The notes: generated from the letters alone by a model not told the origin. Positions 45,031 through 58,953 are shown, counted from the stretch's first letter. The stretch is DNA of 64,000 nt from Xenoacremonium recifei (GCA_012184525.1 WOFQ01000002.1:186001-250000); one strand, 5' to 3'. Program-made: numbers and translations.

Positions 45031-47250
45031 TCATGACCAAACGTCCTCCTGTGTATAAATTAGTATATGTGCGTGTAGAGGGGGATCGAAGCCAGTTTGG
45101 CGAGTCTCTACGTACCTGGTATTGGTTCGCCGCCCTCATGTTCTTGACAATCTCCTCACCCTTCGCCTCGGACACTCCACGACCCTCTGCAATGATCTGG
45201 GCAAGGACAGTGTTGACCTCACGTGCCATGTTGGCGGCATCACCGCAGACGTAGAAGAAGGCCTTCTGGGACAGCAGCTCGCTGACCTCCTTGGCCCGCT
45301 CCTTGAGTCGGTGCTGGACGTACACCTTCTTAGATGTCTGTCTTGAGAAAGCAGTAACAATTTCGAACTTGTCGCCGAGGGCCTTCTTGTATTCCTGCAT
45401 CACTAAGTCAGCTACTGTTACACAAACAAAATCATAGTCATGAAGTTGAATGTTAAAAATTGACTTACCGCCCACTCGTCCTCGTACATGAAATCCTCGC
45501 TGGGCTTTCGGCAACCGAAGAACAGCAGAGTGCGGCCGACGTTAGCACCATCAAGAGCTTGCTTCGCACGCTCCTGGACGAATCCACGGAAGGGAGCGAC
45601 ACCAGTACCGGGGCCAATCATGATAATGGGCTTTCCAGGGTCGGAAGGCAGCTTGAAGTTGGAGTGGCGGACGTGGACAGGAACGTGAATACCGTCGTAC
45701 TTGTTGCGGGGGCCCATAATCTCGTAGGTCTGTCCAAAGGGAGTCGGATTAGGGTCACCGTTCTGCTTCTGCTTGAGGGCCAGGAGGTAGTTGGTAGCGA
45801 CACCTCGGAAGGGGTCCTGACGGCCGGGGATCATCTGGGACTCAACGACAGCGGTGATGGAGATCTTCTTGGGCTGAACCAGGGACGAGGACGAGATAGA
45901 GTAGTAGCGAGGCTGGAGCTTGGTCAAGCCCTCGATGAACGCGGAGAAGGGAATGTTAGTCCACTTCTCGCCGTTGCTAACGTGAGCCAGGAGACGAGCG
46001 ATGTTGAAGTAGTGCGGGCCAGTCTTCTCGTGGAAGTAATCCTTGTCGTTACCAAGTCGGGTCATCTCGGCCTTGATGGAGTCGTTGGGAGAGAAGGCAG
46101 CCAGAGTAGAGACGAATTGACGAGACACAGGGGCGCAGATTTCGAGATGGTACCGGATGATGGCATCGAAAGTCGTGGGCGTGGGGAAAGGAACCTTGGC
46201 AGTAGGCTCGAGGGGCTTGACACTGACGACCTGGTGCCTCTTCTCGCCGAGACCAACAATGTCGAGGAATCGATCAACCTCATCGCCAGGGTTCGTGGGC
46301 CAGACAGCAATGTGGTCACCGGTCTGGTACGAGAGGTTCGAGCCAGAGATGTCGACTTCCATGTGCAAGCAGTTCCTGTCCTTGGCCGAGAACAGCTCTC
46401 GCGACTCGGCAATGGGGGCAATATACGGGTTGTGGGCGTTGAAGGGTCCCTTGGCGGAGCCCTCGAGGTGCATCTTGTTGGGCTCGCCCAGGTAGACCTC
46501 GGCGGACTCGGGGGTGAGGCCCTCGCGATCGGTGATGGCGAAAGTCGGCTCGTACACAGCTTCGCGCTCCTGAAGACCAAGCTTCTTGGCGAGCGTCTCC
46601 CACATGGGATCCTTCCAGGCGAGGAAATCCTCTTCCATAGTGCCAGCACCGTCGTCACCCTCGCCGGCCTCGCCAATGCGGTGGGCGCCGAGCTTCTCAA
46701 GCGCCTTGTTGACATTGCGGACCATGGAGTTGTAATGCTCGTAGGTGTTGTTGCCGAGACCGAAAGCGACGTAGTTGAGGTTGTCCAGAGGGGGATCGTT
46801 ACCCTCGGAGAAGGCGGCGTCTTCACCGGTGATGAACTCGTAGAACTCGACGGCGTTGTCGGTGGGCTCGCCTTCGCCGTACGTGGCCAGGATGAACATG
46901 ACGACCTTGTCGTTGGGGACCGTGTCGAGGTTGTCGAAGTCGTATTCTTCCAGATCAGCTACCATGGTCTCGAGACCGAAGCGACTCTTGCCCTCCTTGG
47001 CCAGACGAGAAGCGTAGTCCTCGGCAGTGCCAGTCTGGGAGCCGTAGAAGATGACACAGTTCTTGCCGCTCTCCTCCATCTTCTCGACGATGTTCCTTGT
47101 GCGACCGGGCCTTGCGCCGCTGGTCGCGTTGAAGGTGCCGGCATAGGGATCCTTGACGACGCCCCAAAGCTTGCCCTTGGTGAAGTATGCGAGGGTTCCG
47201 AGGAGGATGGCCCCGAGGACGATAATGTCCAACGTGTCTAGTTCGGCCAT
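45031..47250 (-). CDS. cprA: NADPH-cytochrome P450 reductase
   Basis: ER-anchored diflavin reductase that passes electrons from NADPH via FAD and FMN to microsomal P450s (including Cyp51 and Cyp61 of ergosterol synthesis), squalene epoxidase and haem oxygenase. Exons 47250-45469, 45394-45116 and 45048-45031 give 692 residues, the standard length. A single N-terminal membrane helix (IIVLGAILLGTLAYF) is followed by the FMN domain (FYGSQTGTAEDYA, LATYGEGEPTDN, FGLGNNTYEHYN), the FAD domain with the connecting insert (QPRYYSISSS, GVATNYL) and the NADPH domain (MIGPGTGVAPFRGF, FFGCRKPSEDF, YVCGDAANMA). The last exon is only 18 nt and encodes Glu-Asp-Val-Trp-Ser plus the stop; the Trp stacks on FAD in the family. 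Convincing in every motif. Confidence 0.98.
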
Positions 47251-50200
47251 GGCGGGAGTTGCAGCGACGGGACTATGCTAGGTAGCTCGGACGAAAGAAG
47301 AGCAGACGAGGTCCAATCCTGCGTTCAGATTGCCTCGTCTATCTCGCGCGGGGGAAGATGTGTCCTTGTCGCGACAACCCGAAGATCGTTCGCGATAAAG
47401 GAGAAAGGCGGTAGGAGGCGCGGGGAGCGGGTGGGATGTGGCGCAGCTGGCGAATCGTCAACGACCTGACCCTTGAACTCTGGCGGTGCAGATTGCAGAT
47501 AGCGAATCCAATGCAGCGGCGGACTCACCTCTCTCGGGTTTGACAATTCCGACAGCTCTGTCAATCGTCAGGTGCCCGGGGGAAGGCAAGGCAGAAGACT
47601 GGAAGCTGAGGTCGGAAGTGCCGATGAAACGGAACGGGACGGGGAGGTTTTATCAGTTCCATTCGGATTCCGGCCACACTGGGCTAACACCTAACACTGG
47701 CCTTGGCCACAGAATAGGCGCGCTCCCTCCACTGCTGCTACGCTACGGCGCACCATGGGGGGGATTGCCAGTGGGTAGAGATACTTTGCGGTACTTGCAT
47801 GTGCCTGCGAACCGGCACCAAAGACAGCGTCTAGGCGAGTCACTGCTGGATGCGCGAGCGCCGACCCCCGGACAGAATGGAACCCATGGAGTTTCCCCCC
47901 CCCCAGCGCATGTGCTGGGCCCATCGCCATGGTGTCATGATGTTAAATTATACAGTCCGAATACGACAGGGCAGACCTCGGGCGGCTGTCTTCGTCTACC
48001 GAGCAAATGGGGTAATACATTGAGACATCGCGAACACTACTATGCGAGGGAAAACGTGTCCTCCGTGGCAAGGCGCTGAGCCAGTGCGAGCCATGCCGCA
48101 AGCCGCTCTGTCATTGACACGTTTGTTGCTTGATCCAGTAAAAAATCCCGACCCGACTGTGCTGGAGCGTTCGTGGCCTGCGAGACCGGAACACAACGCC
48201 ATCCATGGCATGGCATGGAGTGGAGGGCTTATCAGGGGTGCAAACTCCAGCTCAAAATCTCCGATGCTACGTAATAAGAGCTCAGGGATGTTCAAACCAC
48301 AAAAAGAAATGTGTCTGTAGCAATCGATAACGGCTGTCCGTAAAATCCTGCAGATTCCATCATGCCGGTGGCTGGACCGTTCTTCAGCAGCCAATGCCTT
48401 ATCCAGGCCTGGTCGGGAATTCCTCGCCGAGCTCTTCGCCGCGAGAAAAGGCCCCCCTCCACTCTTTTCCTCTGCTTCACCCCCACCCAGGCCGCGACTG
48501 CCTATCGTTATCTTGTCCGAGATAGCGCCCGGCAGCGAACCCCTCACGATGATGCCTGGATCTGGATCACAGATTCGATGCTCTTCGATGCCCGTCTTCT
48601 CGTCTCATCAGCGTTGCCGGAGGACTCCGCGATGAACCCCGCCGGATAATGGCGGCCTTTCAGCTTCATCCCTTTCCCCCCCACCATCTGCCGACGTTGT
48701 TGGTGGGCGAGCGCCATTCCGTTGCCGATTCCGCTCCCGACCAAGCCCGTTGCCGGACGTGGAACGAGCCCGAGCCCGTGGGCCGGCCGGTTTGTCTCTG
48801 CGGCATGGCTTCTTACTCAGCTCTTCCCTCCAATGATCAGCGTCTTGAGGCATGCATCGGCTCTTTGTTGTCACTTCGTGGCTGACTGTTGCTGACCTCA
48901 AGACCGTCAGCTGGTCAACGGATTCACGAAGCGCCGAGAGCCAAAACCACGGTTTTCAAGGGATATCATGGTGTTTGCTGTGAGGCGCGGCCGAGGCGCC
49001 ATCTCCCTCACGAACTATGTGCGGGCTTTCCGGCGGACCATCCGACCGCCTCCAAGCATTCAAAAACACACGATCTGGCCCGGTATGGCGGGTCGGTGTT
49101 CGTTGTCTGAATCAAGCAGAGTAAGACATACAGGACAGATGTCCCAAAGTAGGGGCAGGGATTGCTGGGATAGGCCAATCTGCAGTGAGGCTCTGGCTTG
49201 GCCCCCCTCCTCCCTCGGGAAGGGATCAAGTAGCTTCAGGGTCAACACCGCAATGTGCACTTCTGGCCTATGTTGTCATGGACATACATGTTTGCATCCC
49301 TCCAAAGACTTGGCTGGACGAAAGGTCGGGGGTAAGCGGTTAGGGTTTGTATGGGGGTTATTAGGGATAGGATCCGTAACCAGGTATTTAATGGAAGCAC
49401 CTCACCACCATGCCCATCTTATTAAGCGCTCTGTTCCCGCCAGAGGCTCGTGTCTGGGCGCAGGATCGTGGCCGGCTGGCCATTCGCTGGAAGAAGCTGC
49501 ACGCGCATTGACTGGTGCCAGCAGGACGAGCATCCCGGCCGAATCGTACGAAGACACGGCAGCACCGGACAAGAGACAAGAGTCAATCTTCACCACTTTG
49601 AAACCTGCAAAGAAACCTCAGTCACCGGAGTCAGCCAACAACCAGGCCAGGTGAGGCGAGCTGAGGAAGGCGACGGTGCCGTGCCAAGTGCCAACAGGTC
49701 CCTGAATTCGGATCGCCCCCCTAGCAGCAGATAAGATCGCCAACCCCAGACTTCTTCCCGCCCTTCCCAGGCTTCCGCCCCCTTTGCGCTGTTGGCTGTT
49801 GCCACCAGGGACCTTGTCGCCTCGTTCAGGCCCAATGGCTTCGGGAGATTCATCAATGACGGCAAGGCGCCCCTCCCCGAAGCTGCCCCCCCAAAGGGAC
49901 GGCCAGGCGCTGATAGGTCGTGGCCCTTGCAGGTTGCATGGGTCGGCGGAGGGACTATAGCAGAGAGCCGAAATTTATTAATTGTGCTGTGTTAATGACG
50001 GGTCTGCTGAGATGAGGTGGTTGGCGTCCGTGACGACTTTTGTTATTGACTTGACGCCGTCCAGCAGCTCTTCTTTGGCTTCAAGCTCCAACTGTAGCGT
50101 CGTTCGTCATTGTGTGCTCAGCTCTCCACCAAAAAGACCGTGTCTCTTAGGACTCGGCGCGAATTCTAATTATCTGCCTGCGGTTCTCCACGACTGGAGC

Positions 50201-50341
50201 TCTGCACCTCCTTTGTTGTCTGTCTGTCCACTTGATTTGATTTGCATCTCCCTTCCCCTTGCGCTGGGCCTCTCTCCGTGCCGCCCGGACAGTCGCCCTC
50301 GAACCGACCCAACCGCCCTCGCAGCTCGGAATAGAAAGATC
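47251..50341. promoter_or_regulatory. 3.1 kb divergent intergenic region, CPR / Tao3
   Basis: Between divergent genes, so it holds both promoters and probably a long Tao3 leader. Many overlapping frames of 60-230 codons (for example 47486-48079, 48968-49654) lack any domain and have low-complexity or out-of-phase composition. A run of ten C lies at about 47898-47907. No tRNA, transposon or conserved gene recognised. Confidence 0.45.
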
Positions 50342-50368
50342 ATGGGACTTCGACTTGGTCCGACTTGA
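50342..50368 (+). promoter_or_regulatory. uORF of eight codons directly upstream of the Tao3 start
   Basis: ATG GGA CTT ... ACT TGA ends one base before the proposed Tao3 start codon at 50370. Termination so close to the main ATG would favour or limit reinitiation. Depends on the leader extending this far. Confidence 0.45.
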
Positions 50369-50369
50369 G

Positions 50370-53300
50370 ATGGGTGAGTTATAACTTATGCGGCGGCCCC
50401 GTTTCGAGCTCGTGTCGGTTGTGCACAGCTCCTGCCGCTGCTAGTGTTGGTGTTGCTTGCCGCTGCTCCTGCTGCGCGGATGCGAATTGCTTCTTCCCCT
50501 CCTTCAACCACACCGTCTGTCTCAACCAAGCGGCTAGCAGCATCGCGCGCCGAGCGGGAAGCAAGCTCAGCAACACTGCAGCAAACGACAGCTGCACGTG
50601 CGACGACGGAAGACGACGGAGTTTCTGCACCTGCAACCGACCAACTGTCACCTCCCACTCGCTCCGTCCTATCCCATCGCATCGCATCGCATTGCATCGC
50701 CCGCCGCGTGAAACATCAAAGAAACATCCTCCACAAGACGCTTGCTGACAGTCTCGCTCGTGCTACCAGTGCCGTCGCAGACGCTGCCGGACCACCTGCA
50801 GCAGGATCCGCCCCGATTCTCGCCCCGGTCCGTTTCGAGACTCGACGAGGAGGATGAAGACGAGGCCAGCTGGGAGCGAACTCTGCGTCCTGCCGTCCTC
50901 GAGCCCGTCTCGGTGCCCGTCTCGTCCAGCTCCTCGTCCTCATCGCGCCGCGCCGCCCATTCGCGAGATTCGTCGGCCGAGAAGATCTCCCTGATCTCGT
51001 CCATCGCCGGTCCTTCGCAGCCGTCGAACCCTCTGACCTCCCCGCGCATCCACGCGCAGCATTCGCGAGGTGTGCTCGGCGCTGTCGTCGAGCGAGTTGT
51101 CGATCCCAAGAGCGCCACCTACGGCCACCACCGCCAAACCTCCATCGTCCACGGAATTCAGCACTCGAGAAATGGCAGTCTGGCAAGCACCTCTTCCAGC
51201 CCCCTCAGTCCGCAGATGATCGCTGCCGCCGGCGTCGGGCTCGAACGACCAGACATGCAGTCCGTGGCCGCCCGCCTCGACGGCGATGGCCAGGGCTATC
51301 CCTCGCGTCCACCGACCGCTCTCTCTGGCACCACTGCCGTGTCCATGGACCGCTCTCAGTCCTCGACCGATCTCACTGCCCACAGCGCGAGCCAGCGCAA
51401 AATAGAACGAATGCACAGCAAGTCACGGCGCGACCACCCCGCCCACCACTCGCACTCTTCCCGCCACCACAAGGACGAACAGAAGACAGTGGGAGAATAT
51501 GCTCTACATGTCTTGTTTACATCATTCATTGCTCAAGCCGAAGAGAAGCTGAATGCCTGCATCACGGTACCTTTCGATCCTGAACCCCACGTCGAGCAAA
51601 TATGTGGCCCAGGGGTCGACCCAGCCTTTGACCAATTGATTGTTGCCCTGGGCCACATCGCCAGCCCCAAACCGAAAGCCTTGATAGATTCGATGATGTT
51701 GTGGAGGAAAAGTAAGAGCGATGCTGCCAATGAAGCAAGGGGACAACTCCAGCAAACACGCACAGGATTCCCAGGAGGACCCCTCCTGAGACGCAACACA
51801 GAACCCGTACAGAACGGCTCCGGAAACGACAATGCCTTCCCGAATGGTCCCCCTACCTTGGCTGCAAAGCAAGAATTTGTAGCCCAGGCCGAGCGACGAT
51901 CTACGGTTTCGATCTATATCCTTTGCCGAGTACTGCTCGAGGTCATCAGCCAGAGCAATTTGGCCTCGATCACGCCCGAAATGGAGGACAAGCTGGAGAG
52001 CATAATATTCGGCCAGCTGAAGATTGCAGACACGGAGCAGCTCATGGTTTCGTCCCTCAAACTCGCCAACTGGAATCTCTTTGCCCAACTTCTCGGATAT
52101 ATGAGCGGCATCAACTTCGCCAGCGTAACTAAACGGTTCATCGAAGACCTAGACGGCTCGCTTCAGGAGAAGATTTTGAAAAGTCCGACTTTATCTTCTA
52201 ATCGGGATGCTGAAGGAAAGGTGGAACTCGTGTTGGGTGGGATGAAGCATTTGAGAGTGAAAGTCTCTCCTGAGGAGTCGTGGGAACAGTCTTGCGATTT
52301 CTTTATCTCTCTAGGGCGCCTCTTCCACAAATCCCACGGACAGCGAGTGAAGACAGCCTTCTGCCAGGTCCTTGACATTCTTCTGCTTCCTGTCGCAGCA
52401 AAAGCCAGCAACAGCCACTTCCTTCATCCGAAATGGGCCGAAGTCCTCTCAGCCATCGGCCCTCGTCTGGCGCAAATGTTCATGAAACCGCGGCACTGGA
52501 GCTTCGCCTTCCCATTGACAGCAACGATGCTTTGCGTTTCGTCCCCAGATAACTTCGGGTCGCAATGGCTCCAGCTTGTTCTGCCTCTTCAGACAAAGGT
52601 CAAGGATCGCTTTACCAAACCTCTCTGCCTACAAGTCATCTCTCGGCTTCTCTGGACATATCTCTATCGCACCAACGATAACTTTCAAAGCGCGATTCGA
52701 AAGATTGACGAAGTCATGAAGCTTGTTTTACCATCATCAAAACGGAGTATTGTTGCTTCAGACACTGTTTGCACCGAACCGCTCATCCAGATTATCCGGA
52801 TAGTGGGATTCAAGTATCCAGAGTACTGCTTCAGAAACGTCATCTTCCCTCTCATAAATGCCGAACTATTCATCTCCAACAAGGAGCTCAAGGTTGAGCA
52901 ACTTGATCCAGACAGAATCGTCGTTGGTATCAGAGCATTTCTCTACATCATGTCAGATCTGGAGAAGGGGGAACAGGGCCAGCCTCCCTTCCCCACGAGT
53001 TATGAACCACCTACCGCACCAGAACGATGGCCCGCCTCTCCAGCCATATCATCACCTCGCAGCGGGCCTCTCACTGCTCCGGATTCAAAGTCCAAGGAAG
53101 AGTACGTTACGCGTCCGGTGCTAACACACGTTCTGAGTGATGGGGTTCGCGAGTACTACGTCAAGTTCTGCGAGATCCTCGGAAAGATCACCATCATCTG
53201 TGACAACACATTTGGCGGCCAGGCGGCCCTCGACGAGAAGTTCAATAGTCCGGGTCCCAAAACACCAATCGCGGAGACGTTCACCTTTTCCCGGAAAGAC

Positions 53301-56300
53301 GACCACCAGAGTGCAGTGGATCAGAAGCAGGCTTTCTACGAGCTTCTACATGTTGCTGTACAGGCTCTTCCTCGATGTTTATCGGTTGACATCCCTTTCA
53401 ACTCTCTGATCAATCTACTCTGCACGGGCACAGCTCATGTTCAGTACAATATTGCGGAGTCATCAGCTAATTCCTTGAAAGCTATTGCGCGCCAATCTCA
53501 TGCCCAGCAAGTCACCATGGGCTTTGCCCGCTTCATATTCAATTTTGATGATCGATATTCTACCATGTCTGATGGAGGCATGTTGGGCCACGGTCATATC
53601 GAGAACACTTTGCGCTTGTATGTCGAACTTCTGCAAATATGGATCGAAGAAATCAGACAAAAGACGCGAGACGCTGCCACTGAGCAGTCAGACGCCTCGG
53701 AGTCGGACAAGAGAGCCCTGAAACTGGATATCTCGAGTATCTGGGCTGAGGTCGATCAGGCAGAGGCCCATGGGCTTTTCTTCCTCTGTTCACAATCACG
53801 GCGGGTTCGTCATTTCGCCGTGACTGTTCTTCGCCTCATCGTGGAGTTCGACACTGCTCTTGGAAAAGACTCATCAGGCGAAAAAGACACGATGAGACTA
53901 ATTGATATCCTCGAGAACGACTCTGGCAAAGTTCTCGACTTTAATGATGAGCAACTTTCAGTAGCCGAGCGCACTCGACTGCAGAGGGGGCTTCAGACAT
54001 CTAACAGTCAAGCGGCGCTGGTCGAACTTTGTGCCAGCGATGTGTCCTACGACGCTACGTTATGGTTCAAAATCTTTCCAAACCTCATCCGAATCGCCTA
54101 CGAGAAATGCCCCTTTACAGTCACGATTTGCCGAGATCTAATTTGCAATCGAATCTTGCAGATGTACAAGCCCATTGTATATCTATCTGAACCATCTCGC
54201 GGCCTGTACTATGGCGGTGATCCTGGAAGTGCCAGGATGGCTGGTCGATCTCCGAATACCCACCCTGAGGTAATGGTAGAGCAGTGGAAGTTGTACCTGA
54301 TCTTCGCTTGCACAACGCTCGCGGATCCAGGCAGTTCACCTTCTGCCAAAGATCCGCAGCATGTGCGAAAGGTATCTAAGGCGAGTTCTACCGACAAGAT
54401 CGTTACGGCTAGGACTTTGTTCAAATATCTTATCCCTCTTCTCCACGTTTCCTCTGGATCTGTGCGAGATGCTGTGGTCGTTGCCCTCGGCTCAATCAAC
54501 ATTCACATCTATCGGACCCTGCTCGAGGAGCTGCAAGGCCAGGTATCACGGTGCAACGATGAAGCACGTGCTCGAATGCATCAGAGGACAAATAGCCAGC
54601 CACGGAGGAACCGCAAGATGGATCTGCTGAGAACTGAGATCACACATGTGTTCAAGTTGACGTCGCATTTCCTAAAGGAGCCCGAGGTGTACAACTCGGA
54701 GTTTTTCCTCAATAACCTTACCTCTTATACTAAAGACCTCAAACTGTTCCTCATGGATGGCGAGGTACAGATGGACTGGGAGTTCCAGAAGCTGAGGAGA
54801 CATTATTGTGGACTCATGGAAGCCCTCTTTGAAGGAATCAATCGAACCACAGACCCCTCTCGATGGATGACATTTGAATCTCGCAAGTCAGCTTTCTCGC
54901 TCATGGAGGATTGGTGCGGCTTCTCTCCAAATCAGAACCAGATTCGTGTTCGCGAGGACACCATGCGTCAGTCCCTGATAGACCAGCAGTCCCTGGGCGA
55001 GCGAGGAACAGTCACTGCTGCCATGGAGATAGAGAAAAGGAATCTCAGGACTGCAGCCTTGAGTGCCATGGCCGCTCTGTGCGGAGGTCCCATCACGGTC
55101 ACAACTGAGAGTGGTGTCACGCTACAGTTTGACATGCGGCGAATGCTGGCCTGGATAGAAGCCATCTTCAATTCTGGGAGCGATCGTATGAATGTGATTG
55201 GCAGACGCGCTTTGCAGAACTTGATCGTCCATAACCAGGAGTATCCCTACCTCATGGAGCACTGCATCGCGCGGTGCTACCTTGCAGACGTGCCTAAGGT
55301 GCTGGAGAGCTATTTCGCCGTGGTCACCCAAGTGCTACAAGATCACATTGACTACCCGTGCCACTTCTGGAAGCTGGTTGGGCTCTGTCTCTTCACCCTG
55401 GGCAACGACAAGAGCGAGATCCGATCCAAATCAGCGAGCGTTCTCCGTTCCCTGGAAGCACGACAGCAACGTAACTCCAAGATCCAGGACTTCGATGTCA
55501 GCATCTCCGACAAGACTCAGGCTGTCTACAAGCTAGCACAGTTCGAGATCTCAAAGAGACTTGCGAAGCAGCACACGGAGCTGGCTTTCCACATCTTCTC
55601 CGAGTTCACACTCTACTTCAAAGATTTGCAGCCACCAGCTCAGAGAAATGTGGTTGCCGTCGTGCTGCCTTGGATACAGTCCGTTGAACTGAAGCTGGAT
55701 CCTAACGGTGGTCCGACGACAGAGTCTTATGTTCTACTCGCCAATCTCCTCGAGATAACCATCAAGTCCAGCGGGGCTTTACACAATGAGGTCCAGGCAC
55801 TTTGGCAGGCTCTTGCTACCGGACCCCATCCAGGAAACGTGAAGTTAGTTCTCGAGTTCATCATGCAGCTATGTCTCGAGCGTCGGGAGCAGAACTTTGT
55901 GGAGTATGCCAAGCAAATCGTCGTCTTCCTCTCCACAACCAACAGCACCCCGGGTATCAAGGTCGTTGAATTCCTTCTCATACAGATTACACCTAAGGCG
56001 ATGGTCCCCAACGAGAAGAGAGACTCGCTCCCGCCACCCCCTGAGATCAATCAGCTTCCCTACTGCGCTGACCTTAATGAGGCTCTTCCAGTGGGAACAA
56101 AACAGGCTGGGTTTTCGCTCGGTCAGCTGTCTCTGATTCTCTTGGTGGACTTGATGGTTTCCCCAGTCAACCTGACAGTGGACAACTTGCCGCTTCTCCT
56201 CCAGGTTGTTACGATTCTGTGGGATCACTACACCCCTCTAGTCCAGGAGCAGGCTCGTGAAATGCTTGTCCATCTCATGCACGAGCTCGTCATTTCTCAG

Positions 56301-58466
56301 ATCGACGACCAGAACCAAGAGATCTGCAAGAAGCCCATTGAAGACCTGATAGACCTGGTTCGCCGTCATGACAAATCCGTAGTCTGGGGTTATGAGGATA
56401 GCAACGGCAAAGTGGACGATCATGACAACAAAGTCCCTCCGAGCATGGAATTCCTTACTGCGGAAGTTGTCCAGACGTTCGAGGTGGCATTCCCTGGGAT
56501 CAAGGAGCAATGGGGACGGCTCTCACTCACTTGGGCCACGTCTTGCCCGGTCCGACACCTTGCATGCCGGTCATTCCAGATATTCAGATGCGTTCTCACT
56601 TCAGTCGACCAAGTGATGCTTGGTGATATGTTGGCACGCCTCTCAAACACCGTGGCCGATGAAGACCCTGAGATCCAGTCGTTCTCTATGGAAATCCTGA
56701 CCACGCTCAAGACCCTCATAGTCAAGCTGGATGCCGAAGACCTCCTGAACTTTCCGCAACTCTTCTGGACTACATGCGCCTGTCTAGAGTCAATCAACGA
56801 GCGAGAGTTCCTGGAAGCTGTTGAGATGCTTAACAAGTTCCTCAGCAAAGTCGACTTCAACATGCCGACTGTTCGCAGGATTCTTGCCGAAGGCCAGCCA
56901 GCCAGATGGGATGGTGTATTTGACGGAGTTCAACCACTTCTTCACAAGGGACTTAGGTCTTCGCTCTGTTGGCAGACAACACTCGATACCATGGACAAGC
57001 TCGTCCAACTACCCTGTGATGGATTAATTGGCGACGACAGTCGGCTGTTCTTTACACTCCTAGCAAATTTCCCTCGATTCTTGAACGAGTTAGAGCGAGG
57101 TAACCCCTGTGAGGAAGCGTTGGCAACCGCCAGCCTTTTACTGGACGAGGCTGATCGCCAGGGCTTGGCAACCATTGCCGTGGCTCTCCATGGTTTCGTA
57201 TCGGGCAGTCATCGCAATTACAAAGACTTCCTCGGGGAGCTTTTCACGGCGCTCAGGGAGTACTATCTACCCCAGCTCGACTTCCAGATGATCACATTCC
57301 TAATTGGACTCCTGACCAACTCTCTATCATGGGTCAAGATTCAAACCATGCGCATTCTCTGTGTTGCGATCCCCAATGTGGATATGCGCAAGCCTGATCT
57401 AGCTGGTCATGGCTCTGATCTCATCTCGCCGCTACTTCGCCTGTTGCAGACCGAGTTCTGTATGGAGGCACTGGAGGTGCTTGACAACATCATGACCATG
57501 TCAGGGAGTCACATGGACAAGCATCACCTGAGGATGAGCATGACAAGGTCGACTTCAAAGGCAATCCGCAAAGAGTACGAACGAACTCAAAGCCTCTTCG
57601 GGATTCCCGAGGCCACAGGCTGGGCGATCCCCATCCCAGCTAAGAAGACAGAGTCTACGCGGGCCAACATCCACGCCGCCTTCTATACGTGCCAGGGCTC
57701 GGAGGGGGCCATGACCGAGACTGCACCAACGCCAGACGTCGAGTTCCATGCTGATGACTTTCCCTATGGTTACTTCGGGGCATCTGATAGAACGGAGACG
57801 ATGTTATCGGACGAAGGCCGCCAAGATGCTCATCCTGCTGATCTTGTTACGAAACTGGATAGCTTGGACGATTTCTTTGACGAGCCTTCAAGCCCAACGA
57901 CGGACGAAGATGGTCGATCATCGCGGACCATCACCGAGTTTACGCCTGAGTCGTTTGAGTCCGGTGCTCAGCTATATGACGAGCAGATCCTTCCCATCCT
58001 ACACGAGGCTTCCAACAACACGTCTTTCCAGAACGGCTTCGCGGACCGATCTCCAGTCATATCGCGAGATATCAGCGCCAACACGATGACCCCGGGCGCG
58101 TTCACTGCTGCACTTCCCAGCCGACCAGGCTTGCATTCCCGCTCCATAACGTCGCCATCTGCACCAGCATCCTACCATCCAGGAGCTGCAGACATAGCTT
58201 CAGATGACGAGTACGTCGGTGGTTTCTCTGACACTGACGACGAAAGACCCAATACGGGCCATACCGAAGGTGCCTTCTTTCTTGAGAACATGATCAAGCC
58301 GACTGGTCGGATCCCGCCACCTAGAATGCGGCGGATTCTGGCGAGCAGGTCGCGCGACGAGCGGATGGAGCGGATGAGAGAAAAGGCACCGCCGCAGCCG
58401 TCGATTCGCACAGCTAACAACTTGTTTCCGCCCAAGATGCAGCAGAATCAGGGCGACATGCTATAA
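50370..58466 (+). CDS. Cell morphogenesis scaffold Tao3/Pag1/Mor2 (Furry family)
   Basis: Giant scaffold of the RAM/MOR network that works with the NDR kinase Cbk1/Orb6/Cot1 in polarised growth, cell separation and hyphal shape. The main exon 50770-58466 is one open frame of about 2,565 codons with no intron. The frame before its first internal ATG (about residue 150) is already protein-like (LPDHLQQDPPRFSPRSVSRLDEEDEDE), so the start is placed at ATG 50370, which gives a four-base first exon (ATGG) followed by GTGAGT and a 396-nt intron with a CTGAC branch 18 nt before CCAG. Domains in order: disordered Ser-rich N-terminus to about residue 230; MOR2-PAG1 N-terminal region (EYALHVLFTSFIAQAEEKL); long HEAT/ARM helices (TQAVYKLAQFEISKRLAKQH); C-terminal region (SLTWATSCPVRHLACRSFQIFR, LLRLLQTEFCMEALEVLDNI); acidic disordered tail. 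Family is certain; the first exon is less so. Confidence 0.93.
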
Positions 58467-58953
58467 GTGCAGAGAAGGAGAAGACTATGTGAAATCATTG
58501 TACGATTATATTTTATTTGAGAGATGTAATGTCTGATGAAGAGCATGTATGAAGAGGAGAGACGATGTCGAATTTACGTGGTAGTAGTTAACACAGCTAG
58601 ATGAATATACCATGGGGGCTCATGCATCCTTGATGGTGACCCTTGAGCTCGGAAGGCAATAGAAGGCCAAACTCCAGGTGCTCATTTACAAGCAAATCAC
58701 GATTCACAAACATATCTCGAGTGAAGAGGGTAGCATACCTTGTTTTGAGTGAACGTCACGGATCTTGGGAGGGCAGCATTAGCATCTTCTGGATTCGCAT
58801 GAAGTTTTGAATTCGTGAGACCAACCCTCGTGGTAGACCTGAAACCAACTAATCTCAGTCGCGGAAAGACAAACCCTCCTAATGAACGCCAAGTAGATAT
58901 ATCCGTCGTATCATCGTCGTTGTCGGAGGTACTGAGCCTTCTGGGGAAATGCT
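58467..58953. other. Convergent spacer, Tao3 / Dim1
   Basis: About 490 bases between convergent stop codons; probably 3' UTRs. Short frames only. Confidence 0.45.

Noticed and set aside
45460..47241. 593-codon plus-strand frame opposite the P450 reductase
   Set aside because: Antisense shadow of strong codon bias in the reductase gene; the minus strand carries every reductase motif.
47486..49660. Frames of up to 228 codons in the CPR/Tao3 intergenic region
   Set aside because: No recognisable motif, several overlapping alternatives, and no splice pattern that links them.
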